Source: Arthrobacter sp. Bi83
GTDB taxonomy: Bacteria > Actinomycetota > Actinomycetes > Actinomycetales > Micrococcaceae
Length of the DNA: 64,000 nt
Reading direction: 5' to 3'
NCBI RefSeq assembly: GCF_918698095.1
Contig: NZ_CAKKLY010000018.1
Coordinates: forward strand, 1-64,000
Within the stretch, counting starts at the first letter, position 1; the number at the start of each line of letters is the position of its first letter. Positions 40,227-48,096 of the stretch are shown piece by piece. The notes beneath the pieces were generated by a model. That model saw only the letters and a list, made by a program, of their open reading frames with translations. It searched no databases and was not told the origin of the DNA. The position numbers and the translations under genes are program-made.

Positions 40227-40739
40227 CTAGCAGCCGCTGGATTGTTCGTCTTCCAGCTGTTCGTCGGATTCGACCCTGCGCAGTACGGCCAACCTGTCCG
40301 CAATCCTGACCAGGGCGGAGGGGTCCTGCGACGGCGGTCCGGCGGTCCGGGCAGCGGCGGCCTCCCAGTCGAGGGGCCCTGGACCGATGAGGAAGGGCGT
40401 GACGTCCCGCTCGTGGAGCAGGTCCAGCACCTCCAGGAAGCGGTGCCAGGCGGCGGCGGAACCCGCGGCGGACTCCACGGCGGGGGACGGGACGCCGTCG
40501 ATCACCCAGGCGGTGAACCCGCTCGCCAGTGACAGGTAGTCCCCAGCTCCCAGCGGGCTGCCGCACAGCGCGGCGAAGCTGACCCAGATCATGTCCGGAT
40601 CTGCGTTCTTGACCGCGATGGCCTGCGAGGGGAGTGCCACGACCCGCTGCTGGGACGGCGCCGGCCGGAACAGCCCGCAGGCGCCCAGTTGCCGGTCGGT
40701 TCCCGGGGTGATGATGAGCCCGCGGCTGTACCCGGACAT
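40227..40739 (-). CDS. Lone ZapE/AFG1 C-terminal-like domain protein
   Basis: 170 residues. The central MIWVSFAALCGSPLGAGDYLSLA, then WVIDGVP, and AAAWHRFLEVLDLLHERDV follow the pattern of the C-terminal part of ZapE/AFG1 ATPases (FDELC..PLGAADYL, DVP, RRFI.LID.LYD). No P-loop is present, so it lacks the ATPase part. It starts 4 bp after corA ends and is probably co-transcribed with it. Function unknown. Confidence 0.65.
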   Translation of the reverse strand: MSGYSRGLIITPGTDRQLGACGLFRPAPSQQRVVALPSQAIAVKNADPDMIWVSFAALCGSPLGAGDYLSLASGFTAWVIDGVPSPAVESAAGSAAAWHRFLEVLDLLHERDVTPFLIGPGPLDWEAAAARTAGPPSQDPSALVRIADRLAVLRRVESDEQLEDEQSSGC

Positions 40740-40743
40740 GTCG

Positions 40744-41739
40744 CTAGAGCCAGCCCTTCCGCTTGAAGATGGCGTACATCAGCCCGGCGGTGCCCGCCAT
40801 CAGCCCGATCGCCATGGGATACCCGAAGACCCAGTGCAACTCGGGCATGTGGTCGAAGTTCATGCCGTACACACCCGCCACGAACGACGGCGCGAAGAAG
40901 ATCGCGGCCCAGGACGAGATCTTCTTTACTTGCTCGTTCTGCTCAGCGCTCGCCTCATTTTGCCGGTTGGCCGTCAGCGTCCCGTCAAGCGTGAGGGCGT
41001 TCTGCAGGAGGTCTCGGAAAGAGTTGGCCCGGGAAATCACCCGCTCCACATGGTCCTCCACATCCCGCAGGCTGTGCTGGAGGTCCGTGTCCACCACATA
41101 CTTTTCGAATCCCCGTTTCAGCTGCTGCATCATCTCGGGCAGGGGATGGATGGCGCGCTGGAACTGGATGACCTCGCGGGCCAGCTCATAAATGCGCCGC
41201 GACACCGTGGAGTCGCCGGCGAACAGCTGGTCCTCAATCTCGTCGATGTCGTTTTCCAGACCGGCCACCACCGGAGCGTAGTCGTCCACCACCTTGTCCA
41301 GGAGCGCGTACAGCACAGCTTCCGGACCGTGGCGGAGGAGATCAGGCCTCGCCTCCAGCCGGCGCCGGACCTGCCCAACGCCGGACATCTCCGCGTGCCG
41401 GATGGTCACCACGAAGTTCTTGCCCGTGAAGATGTGCAGTTCGCCGAACTCCACGGTCTCCGTGTCGTCGATGTAGCGCGCAGGCCTCAGTACCGTGAAA
41501 AGGTTGTCGCCGTAACGCTCCAGCTTCGGCCGCTGGTGGGCCGAGATGGCATCTTCGACCGCGAGCTCATGGAGGCCGAATTCCGCGGCGACGGCAGCCA
41601 TTTCGGGTTCTGTCGGCCGATAGAGCCCGATCCAGGCCAGGCCGCCGTGGGCTGACAGCGTCTCAAAGGTCTGCTCAAGGCTTTCGGGTTCTGCCCTGCG
41701 GATCCCGTCAACGTAGACGGCGTTGTCGATGATGGTCAC
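40744..41739 (-). CDS. corA: CorA family magnesium/divalent cation channel
   Basis: 331 residues: large cytosolic N-terminal funnel, then two C-terminal membrane helices with the diagnostic YGMNFDHMPEL, the GMN selectivity motif. GTG 41739 with a GGAAG site is preferred to the in-frame ATG at 41790, which would run into the DUF1761 3' end. Downstream is the ZapE-like gene. Confidence 0.94.
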   Translation of the reverse strand: MTIIDNAVYVDGIRRAEPESLEQTFETLSAHGGLAWIGLYRPTEPEMAAVAAEFGLHELAVEDAISAHQRPKLERYGDNLFTVLRPARYIDDTETVEFGELHIFTGKNFVVTIRHAEMSGVGQVRRRLEARPDLLRHGPEAVLYALLDKVVDDYAPVVAGLENDIDEIEDQLFAGDSTVSRRIYELAREVIQFQRAIHPLPEMMQQLKRGFEKYVVDTDLQHSLRDVEDHVERVISRANSFRDLLQNALTLDGTLTANRQNEASAEQNEQVKKISSWAAIFFAPSFVAGVYGMNFDHMPELHWVFGYPMAIGLMAGTAGLMYAIFKRKGWL

Positions 41740-41764
41740 GGTGTGCGGCTTCCTGTCCGGCCGT

Positions 41765-42190
41765 TCAGGACATCGCGCCGATGATGACACCGGCGGCAGT
41801 CACGGCTAGCACATCATGGCCGGAATCGATGAGGGTCACGGCCGCAGGGCGTCCGGCGAAGCCGTTGTGGACGACGTGGCCTCCAGCGCGGAAAACAACA
41901 GCCAGCACGAAGGCAAACAGGCCGCCCGACAGGGCGTTGTGCAGCCCCAGCTTGCTGATCAGCACAGCGAGCAGGACGGCCGTCAGGGCGGCAGCCACCA
42001 TCATGGGCACCCAGATGCCGGCGCCGCCCTCGGCGTTCTTCAGGTCGTCTTCGGTCTTGCCGAGCGCCGCCATCCACCTGTTGCCCAGCACTGCGGGAAG
42101 GTACCAGACAAAGCCGATGGCCATGCTGGCGACGAAGGCAAGCAGCACGGCGAGCCAGTTGATCTGGGAAACATACGAGAGCCAATCCAT
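41765..42190 (-). CDS. DUF1761 membrane protein
   Basis: 141 residues with four hydrophobic segments. WLAVLLAFVASMAIGFVWYLPAVLG and the conserved W/Y residues match DUF1761, function unknown. ATG is 6 nt after TAGGAT (complement 42197-42202), a leaderless-type promoter placed at the 3' end of the AsnC gene. Confidence 0.85.
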   Translation of the reverse strand: MDWLSYVSQINWLAVLLAFVASMAIGFVWYLPAVLGNRWMAALGKTEDDLKNAEGGAGIWVPMMVAAALTAVLLAVLISKLGLHNALSGGLFAFVLAVVFRAGGHVVHNGFAGRPAAVTLIDSGHDVLAVTAAGVIIGAMS

Positions 42191-42199
42191 CTTCGAATC

Positions 42200-42778
42200 C
42201 TATTCCCCAAGGCGGCGGTCGGCCGCGCGGCCAGCCGCCGGCCGCGCCGGCGGGCCTGGAGTGCCCGGAACTGCAGCTCCCTGGGCACCGGCTCCCTGGG
42301 CCAGACGGCTGATCAGCGGTTCCGTCCGGTACGGGATGTGCGTGTGAAGCGCCAGGACGGTTTCCGTCCGGATGACCCCTTTGATCCGGAGGATCGAACG
42401 GAGGGCGGCCTGCAGGTTATGCGTATCCGTGGCCACCACCCGGCACCAGACGTCGCCCCGGCCGGAAATTTCGTGCACCTCCAGGACCTGGGGAAGGAGG
42501 CGCAGGGCGCCCACAACGCCGTCGAGTTCGCGGTGGGTCACCTCGATCGTCACGAAAGCGACGACGTCGTACCCCACCGACTCGAGGTCGATTTCCCGGC
42601 CGCCGTCGTGAAGTATGCCGGAGCGCAGCATCCGGCGCACGCGCGACTGTGCTGTGTTCCGCGCAATGCCCAGTTTGTCGCTCAGTTCGCCGATCTGGAC
42701 CCGCGGATCACGGACCAGTTCCAGCAGAATCCTGAGGTCGGTAGGGTCTAGGCTGTTCAAATCATCACTCCGGTTCAC
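42200..42778 (-). CDS. Lrp/AsnC family transcriptional regulator
   Basis: N-terminal winged helix-turn-helix (ILLELVRDPRVQIGELSDKLGIARNTAQSRVRRM), then an AsnC ligand-binding RAM domain, and a Pro/Ala/Arg-rich tail of about 30 residues. The open frame extends 480 nt upstream, but homology starts near 42778. GTG 42778, or TTG 42760 with a GGAG site, is the likely start. A 9-9-9 inverted repeat lies 11 bp upstream. Probably regulates the divergent MFS gene. Confidence 0.88.
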   Translation of the reverse strand: MNRSDDLNSLDPTDLRILLELVRDPRVQIGELSDKLGIARNTAQSRVRRMLRSGILHDGGREIDLESVGYDVVAFVTIEVTHRELDGVVGALRLLPQVLEVHEISGRGDVWCRVVATDTHNLQAALRSILRIKGVIRTETVLALHTHIPYRTEPLISRLAQGAGAQGAAVPGTPGPPARPAAGRAADRRLGE

Positions 42779-42788
42779 TTCTGCGTTA

Positions 42789-42815
42789 GAAAATTGACTG
42801 TTTTGCTCAATTTTC
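42789..42815. promoter_or_regulatory. Candidate AsnC/Lrp operator
   Basis: GAAAATTGA-N9-TCAATTTTC, a perfect AT-rich inverted repeat between the divergent AsnC and MFS genes, close to the AsnC start. Its length and AT content match Lrp-type sites. Confidence 0.7.
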
Positions 42816-42931
42816 CCACGAAAGAGGGTTCCGGTACGCACTCCTGCCTCATTCTTTAGGTATCCATTCTCATTCGCGGCGGACGCTCCCACAAGGAGCC
42901 GGAGCCGCGGGACACAGGCAAGGGCACGGGT

Positions 42932-44170
42932 ATGACCGTCTTCAGCGAACTTCGAATGCGACCGGCCGCCGCCAGCCGGTGGGGTTGGGATGCTTCCAAC
43001 ACCGCACGGCTTGCGATGGCCGGCGTGGTGATTTTCACGCTGCTGGTGGGGGCCAATCTGGCAACGCCGCTGTACCCTCTGCTGCAGGCAACGCTCGGTC
43101 TCAGCTCCTTCGACATCACGGTGGCATTTTCCGTCTACGTCCTCGCCCTCGTGTCCACCCTTATGCTGGCGGGACACTGGTCGGACCACATCGGACGCCG
43201 CGCAGCACTGCTGCTCGCTGTGCTGACGGGGCTGGCGGGTGGCTTCGTCTTCGCCCACGCGGACAGCCTTGCGGCGCTTTCGGCGGGGCGGGCCCTCCAG
43301 GGCGTGGCCGTGGCCCTGGCCACGGGCGCCAGCTCCGCCGCGCTGCGCGAACTGCTCCCGGCGCGGCCCGAGTGGGCCTCACGCTTCACCCTTCTGGCCT
43401 CTGCCGGGGGAGTCGCGGCCGGTCCGGCCATCGGGGGAGTCCTGTCGCTCCTCCCCGGCCCCACCTCCACGCCCTACTTCATTCACTCCCTGGTCCTGCT
43501 GGCACTCTTGGTCCCGCTGTACCTGCTCCGCGCCCGTCCCGCCATCAAGCCGGCTGAGGGACCGAGGCCGCTTCGGGCCCTCGCGCCCCGACGCCCCTCG
43601 GTGTCGGAGGAGGCGCGCGGCGCGTTCTGGCTGGCCGCCGCCGTCGGGTTCCTGAGCTTCACCGTCTTTGGCTTCTGCCTCTCACTGGCGCCCGGCTACT
43701 TCGCCCGGATCCTCAGCATTGATTCCCGGCCGCTCATCGGCGTCCTGTCCGGACTCACCCTCGGCGCATCAGCCTTGAGTCAGCTGCTCAGTGTCCGCGG
43801 CCGGTTCGCGGTTCCGGCAGGGCTGGCCCTGCTTGGAGGGTCGGTAATGTTCATCGCCGCCGCGGCGTCCTGGAGCAACCCCTGGCTGCTGGTCGGTGCC
43901 AGCCTGGCCGCCGGCGTCGGCCAGGGCATCGCCTTCCGCACCGTGTTCAACGACGTGGCAGGCAAGGTGGAAGCCTCCCGTCACGCCCAGATCATCAGCA
44001 CGGTGTACGTGATCACGTACCTCGGCAGTGCAGTCCCGGTGGTCGGGCTGGGAATCGCGACGGCGGCCTACGGGCTTGAGGGGGCCGTCGCCGGATTCGT
44101 CGTGCTCTGCGGCATTGCGGCCGGGACGCTTGCTGCGGTCACGCTGCGCCAGTCCCTTCGGGACGCCTGA
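42932..44170 (+). CDS. MFS transporter (probable drug or metabolite efflux)
   Basis: 412 residues, 12 predicted membrane helices, with the MFS loop motif GHWSDHIGRRAALL between helices 2 and 3. Resembles DHA1-type efflux pumps. AAGGG site 7 nt before ATG. Being divergent from an AsnC regulator suggests amino-acid-responsive expression (inference). The last codons are part of a 13-bp tandem duplication. Confidence 0.88.
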   Translation: MTVFSELRMRPAAASRWGWDASNTARLAMAGVVIFTLLVGANLATPLYPLLQATLGLSSFDITVAFSVYVLALVSTLMLAGHWSDHIGRRAALLLAVLTGLAGGFVFAHADSLAALSAGRALQGVAVALATGASSAALRELLPARPEWASRFTLLASAGGVAAGPAIGGVLSLLPGPTSTPYFIHSLVLLALLVPLYLLRARPAIKPAEGPRPLRALAPRRPSVSEEARGAFWLAAAVGFLSFTVFGFCLSLAPGYFARILSIDSRPLIGVLSGLTLGASALSQLLSVRGRFAVPAGLALLGGSVMFIAAAASWSNPWLLVGASLAAGVGQGIAFRTVFNDVAGKVEASRHAQIISTVYVITYLGSAVPVVGLGIATAAYGLEGAVAGFVVLCGIAAGTLAAVTLRQSLRDA

Positions 44171-44185
44171 CGGGGACGCCTGACG
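44160..44185. repeat. 13-bp tandem duplication over a stop codon
   Basis: GGGACGCCTGACG occurs twice in a row (44160-44172, 44173-44185). The first copy contains the MFS stop codon, so a duplicate TGA sits 13 bp downstream in another frame. Confidence 0.75.
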
Positions 44186-44217
44186 GGGCGGCGTTTTGCT
44201 GCCTGCGGCGGTAACGC

Positions 44218-44730
44218 CTAGTCCTGCTCCGGAAGCGGCCCGTGGTTGCCCTGCATGTGGTCGAACACCAGCGTGGTTTCGGTATGTCCCACCACAGGAT
44301 CTGTGGCGAGGTTGTCCAGGACCCAGTCGCGGAGGTCCTCGGTGGTGGCGACGGCGATGTGCAGCAAGTAGTCCACCGAGCCGGAGGTGTGGAACGTCGA
44401 CAGCACTGCCGGCAGCCTGGGGACGCGGGCCGTAAAACGGTCGATCTGCTCGCGGTCGTGGGCGCGGAGCCGGACGGCGATCAGGGCCTGGACGGAGCGG
44501 CCGATTGCGGACAGGCTCAGTTTGGCCTCAAACCCCTGGATGATGCCGCGCTCGGAGAGTGCCCTGGTGCGCATCAGTGCCGTCGACGGGGCGATACCCA
44601 CCAGTTCGGCAAGCTGCTTGTTGGAGATCCGGGCGTCGTCAACCAACGCGGCCAGCAACCGTTCGTCGATGGCGTCCAGCGGCTCGGCATTTCCCGATCC
44701 AGGCCGAATATTCTTCGCGTTCGTGGTCAC
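44218..44730 (-). CDS. Lrp/AsnC family transcriptional regulator
   Basis: 170 residues: HTH (LLAALVDDARISNKQLAELVGIAPSTALMR) plus a RAM domain. GTG 44730 has an AGGAGG site 5 nt upstream; the in-frame ATG further up has none. Divergent from a decayed Cys/Met-metabolism PLP gene. This matches the mdeR-mdeA arrangement known for methionine gamma-lyase, where the Lrp-type protein controls the lyase. Confidence 0.9.
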   Translation of the reverse strand: MTTNAKNIRPGSGNAEPLDAIDERLLAALVDDARISNKQLAELVGIAPSTALMRTRALSERGIIQGFEAKLSLSAIGRSVQALIAVRLRAHDREQIDRFTARVPRLPAVLSTFHTSGSVDYLLHIAVATTEDLRDWVLDNLATDPVVGHTETTLVFDHMQGNHGPLPEQD

Positions 44731-44863
44731 GGATCCTCCTCGAAGTGTTCTCCGTTCATCATAGTCGCGGCTTTCCGGCCGATCCATTCACAAGGACTGT
44801 ATATCTCCGAATATTTGCCAGATACTCGCGGCGTTCAATGGCGAATAATTCACAAGGAGCAGA

Positions 44864-45581
44864 ATGCGTTCTCTCGACTCACTGGCAGTCCACGCCGGCC
44901 GCGACGGGCTCACAGGCCAGGGTATCCATGCGGTGCCCATCGACCTTTCCACCACGGCTCCGCTGCCCTCGGTCGCGGACGCCGGCCTCGCCTACGAGCA
45001 GATGGGGTGCCGCCCTGGTGCTGCACAGTGCAACCAAGTTCATGGGAGGCCATGGTGATGCCATGGGCGGTGTAGTGGCGTCTTCGCCGGAGTGGGCCAC
45101 CCGCCTCCGTCAAGTCAGGGCCGTCACCGGCGGCATCCTCACACCGTGGCCGGCCTACCTCCTTCACCGCGGACTTGCTACGCTGCCCGTCCGGGTGCGG
45201 GCGCAGCAGTCCACCGCCCACAAGGTGGCCGCCGGGTTGGCGGAACATGAGCTGGTGCGCACGGTCCGCTACCCGGGCCTTCCCGAAGGCGATCCCCACG
45301 GGCTGGTGGGAACGCAGATGTCCGGGCCCGGTTCCCTGCTCGCCTTTGAACTGCGCAGCGCCGAACATGCCGGGCGGGTCCCTGCCGCCGTCCGGATGAT
45401 CACCCACGCGGTGTCCCTTGGCGGCGTCGACACGCTCATCCAGCACCCGGCAGGCCTCACGCACCGCCCGGTGGCCCCGGAGGCCAAGCCGCACGCCAGC
45501 CTCCTCCGGGTCTCGGTGGGGCTCGAAGACGCCACGGACATTCTCGGAGACCTGGTCCAGGCCATCGAAGGGACCCGCTAG
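44864..45581 (+). pseudogene. Cys/Met-metabolism PLP enzyme, internally deleted and frameshifted
   Basis: Remnant of a cystathionine gamma-synthase / methionine gamma-lyase family enzyme. The first frame (44864-45058) begins MRSLDSLAVHAGRDG with a good AAGGAG site and matches the family N-terminus to about residue 47. Near 45002-45008 the sequence jumps to another frame (ending at 45581) beginning at GAALVLHSATKF, which normally lies about 190-210 residues in. The middle, with the PLP phosphate site, is missing. The PLP lysine (SATKF) and C-terminal domain remain but out of frame. The upstream AsnC gene is intact. Confidence 0.85.
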
Positions 45582-46900
45582 CCGCCGGCTGCCGGGTTCT
45601 CCTGTCCGGCCGCCTGCCGCCCGCGCTCCCTGTGGTGCGGGCGGCGGCCGGTACCGCCCGCCGCGGCGGGATGCACGACGGCGGTGATCACCGCCGTCGT
45701 GCATCCCAGCACAATCACGGTGACGGCGAGGGCCGTCCAGCCGAGGGACTGGTAGACCAGGCCGCCGGCCCAGCCGATGATGCTGGACCCCAGGTAGTAG
45801 GCGAGGTTGTATAGCGACGCGGCCTGCGCCCGGCCGGTGACGGCGATGGCACCCGTCCAGCCCGCTCCGATGCTGTGGGCGGCGAAGAAGCCTCCGGTGA
45901 AAATGAGCAGCCCTGCCAGGATGAGGACGAGCACCTGGGTGAGGGTGAGGGCCATGCCCGCCGCCATCAGGACGATGCCCGCCAGCAGCACGGAGCGCCG
46001 GCCGAAGCGCAGTGTCAGCCCGCCCGCCCAGCGCGACGTCACGGTCCCGGACAGGTAGGCGAGGAAGATCAGGCTGATGACGGTGGCCGGAAGGCTGAAG
46101 GGTTCCCCGGAGAGCCGGAATCCGAGGTAGTTGTAGACGGCCACGAAGCCGCCCATCAGGAGGAACGCCTGGACGTAGAGTGCCAGCAGGCGCGGATTGC
46201 GTACGTGGCCGCCCAGCGTCCGCGCGGCTCCCCGGAGGCCCTTGGCCGGAACGGCCCTGAAGCCGCGGGCCTTCGGCACAAGGACCAGGAACAAGACAGC
46301 GGCGACGGTGGCCAGCGCGGAGACTGCGAGGGCGGCGGCGCGCCAGCCCCACAGCTCGCCGACCGGCCCGGCCACCAGCCGTCCGGCCAGTCCGCCCAGG
46401 GTGGTTCCGGCCACATAGCTGCCGGCAGCCATGGCGGCATGGGCCTTGTTGATTTCCTCGTTCAGGTAGGCGATCGCAATCGCGGGGATGCCGCCCAGTG
46501 CCATGCCTTCCAGCATCCGGAGTCCAAGGAGCAAGGGGAACGACGTAGCCAGCGGAACGAGCAGCCCCAGCGCGGTGGCGGCGCAGATGCCCCAGGTCAT
46601 CGCCCGGACGCGTCCGATTCTGTCGGCCAGGAACGACCAGGGGATGACGGTGAGCGCCAGCCCCACCGTGGCCAGTGAAATGGTCAGCGCGGCCTCGGCC
46701 GCCGTCACCCCGAGCTCCCTGGACATCAGCGGCAGCACCGCCTGCGTGGAGTAGAGCTGCGCGAAGGTTGCCACACCCGCAAAGGCAAGCCCGGCGAGGA
46801 CCTTGCCGTACGCGGCCGAACCCTTTGGATGACCCTCCCACAGCGCTTGCGGAGCGGAACCGGATTCAAAGCTGGGGTTCGGACTTTGGGGCATTGGCAT
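45578..46900 (-). CDS. MFS transporter, YnfM-like
   Basis: 440 residues, 12 membrane helices, with SFLADRIGRVRAMTWG as the MFS loop motif and an Arg/His/Ala-rich tail of about 35 residues. Like E. coli ynfM it is divergent from a LysR-type gene. Substrate unknown. A 40-bp perfect palindrome (45668-45707) encodes part of the last membrane helix region. Its stop overlaps the stop of the PLP pseudogene. GGAAG site before ATG. Confidence 0.88.
   Translation of the reverse strand: MPMPQSPNPSFESGSAPQALWEGHPKGSAAYGKVLAGLAFAGVATFAQLYSTQAVLPLMSRELGVTAAEAALTISLATVGLALTVIPWSFLADRIGRVRAMTWGICAATALGLLVPLATSFPLLLGLRMLEGMALGGIPAIAIAYLNEEINKAHAAMAAGSYVAGTTLGGLAGRLVAGPVGELWGWRAAALAVSALATVAAVLFLVLVPKARGFRAVPAKGLRGAARTLGGHVRNPRLLALYVQAFLLMGGFVAVYNYLGFRLSGEPFSLPATVISLIFLAYLSGTVTSRWAGGLTLRFGRRSVLLAGIVLMAAGMALTLTQVLVLILAGLLIFTGGFFAAHSIGAGWTGAIAVTGRAQAASLYNLAYYLGSSIIGWAGGLVYQSLGWTALAVTVIVLGCTTAVITAVVHPAAAGGTGRRPHHRERGRQAAGQENPAAGG
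45668..45707. repeat. 40-bp perfect palindrome inside the MFS gene
   Basis: All 20 base pairs match around the centre TGATCA (45685-45690) with no spacer; the arm starts GGGATGCACGACGGCGGTGA. It lies about 90 bp before the MFS stop and downstream of the convergent PLP pseudogene. It could act as a bidirectional terminator or a protein-binding site. Confidence 0.9.
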
Positions 46901-46936
46901 TCTTCCAGCGTAGATCTACCCTGATTTAGCATCCAA

Positions 46937-46962
46937 TGCATGATTCAGTGCGGATTCATGCA
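46937..46962. promoter_or_regulatory. Inverted repeat in LysR-MFS intergenic region
   Basis: TGCATGATTC-N6-GATTCATGCA, 9 of 10 pairs match, midway in the 91-bp divergent promoter region. A likely LysR-type binding site. Confidence 0.6.
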
Positions 46963-46991
46963 CTAACGCACGTATTTCGATCCGGGGAGCC

Positions 46992-47969
46992 ATGGATATT
47001 CAGCACAAGCAACTGGCCCAGCTGCTGCCCATTCTGCCGGTGCTGGCGGAACTCGGCCGCACGCAGCACATCACAGAAACGGCCGAGCTGCTCGGCGTTC
47101 CGCAATCCACGGTGAGCCGGGCGATGGCCCGCGCCAGCGCCGCGGTGGGCACGGAGCTGCTCATCCGCGAGGGCCGGGGTGTCCGCCTCACGCCCGCCGC
47201 CAAGGCCCTGCTCCCGTACATCGAGTCCGCGCTCGCAGAATTCCGGACCGGTCTTGATCTGGTGCAACACGAATCCGAGGTGGTCCGCGGCCGGATCGCG
47301 GTGACCTTCCAGCACACCTTCGGCGAGGCCACCCTGCCGCTGCTGATCAGCGCGTTCCGGAACCGTCACCCGCAGGCGGAATTTGACCTCAGCCAGGGAT
47401 CCAGGGACAGCTGTCTCGCGGAGCTCGCCTCTGGAACGGCAGATCTCGCCCTGACGGCCCCGGTGGCTGTTGCCAGCCGGAGCATCGGTTCGGCCGCTCT
47501 CTACAGGGAGCCGCTTCGGCTCGTGGTGCATCGCCGGCACCGCCTTGCCGGCCGGCAGGCGGCAGCGGTGGGGGATATCAGGAGGGACCCCTTTGTTGCC
47601 ATGGGGCCCGGATACGGCATGCGGTCCCTCACGGATGCGATGTTCCGCGAAGCCGGCTTCCGCCCCCGGATCGCCTTCGAAAGCCAGGATTCCCACACTG
47701 TCCGCGGTCTGGTCTCAGCCGGACTGGGGGTGAGTATCCTGCCGCCGGGCGGCGGTGCAGGTCCAGGCACAGCGGCCAGTACCGGAGATTTGGGCTGGGT
47801 GGAGATACCGCTGGAATCGGAACTGGCGTACCGCGAAATCGGCCTCGCCTGGCGCGAGCGCCGAGGGCGCGATTCCGAGCCAGATCCTGTGCGCCTCTTC
47901 CGCGAACTCGTACTCGGGGAAGGCCCGGCGCTGTTGGCCGGGCTGGTCTCTGCCCCCTCGGGTGTGTGA
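46992..47969 (+). CDS. LysR family transcriptional regulator
   Basis: 325 residues; N-terminal winged HTH (about 5-65, ETAELLGVPQSTVSRAMARA) and a substrate-binding domain from about 90. GGGGAG site before ATG. Divergent from the YnfM-like transporter, which it probably controls; the inducer is unknown. Confidence 0.9.
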   Translation: MDIQHKQLAQLLPILPVLAELGRTQHITETAELLGVPQSTVSRAMARASAAVGTELLIREGRGVRLTPAAKALLPYIESALAEFRTGLDLVQHESEVVRGRIAVTFQHTFGEATLPLLISAFRNRHPQAEFDLSQGSRDSCLAELASGTADLALTAPVAVASRSIGSAALYREPLRLVVHRRHRLAGRQAAAVGDIRRDPFVAMGPGYGMRSLTDAMFREAGFRPRIAFESQDSHTVRGLVSAGLGVSILPPGGGAGPGTAASTGDLGWVEIPLESELAYREIGLAWRERRGRDSEPDPVRLFRELVLGEGPALLAGLVSAPSGV

Positions 47970-48000
47970 CCCTTCATCGGGATACAGCGTTCATCGGGGC

Positions 48001-48096
48001 GTGAGATCCAGGCGCTCAGGTAGCGTCAGAGCGCCTGTTGAGTCGGAGAGCCTGTTGAGTCAGAGTGCCTGTTGAGTCAGAGTGCCTGGATCTCAC
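48001..48096. repeat. Inverted repeat enclosing three 17-bp direct repeats
   Basis: Outer arms GTGAGATCCAGGCGCT (48001-48016) and AGTGCCTGGATCTCAC (48081-48096) match at 15 of 16 positions. Inside are three tandem copies of CCTGTTGAGTCRGAGWG (48034-48050, 48051-48067, 48068-48084). The right arm overlaps the nitronate monooxygenase stop codon. It lies between two convergent genes, so it could be a bidirectional terminator. Confidence 0.85.

Noticed and set aside
42779..43258. Long N-terminal extension of the AsnC frame
   Set aside because: Overlaps the divergent MFS gene and operator; AsnC homology begins near 42778.
44910..46841. 643-codon minus-strand frame overlapping the MFS gene and PLP pseudogene
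   Set aside because: Another frame of the YnfM-like MFS gene; translation is Arg/Gly/Pro-rich without domains, while the neighbouring frame has 12 helices.
48034..48084. Possible mini-CRISPR array
   Set aside because: The 17-bp units are directly adjacent with no spacers, and no cas gene is present.
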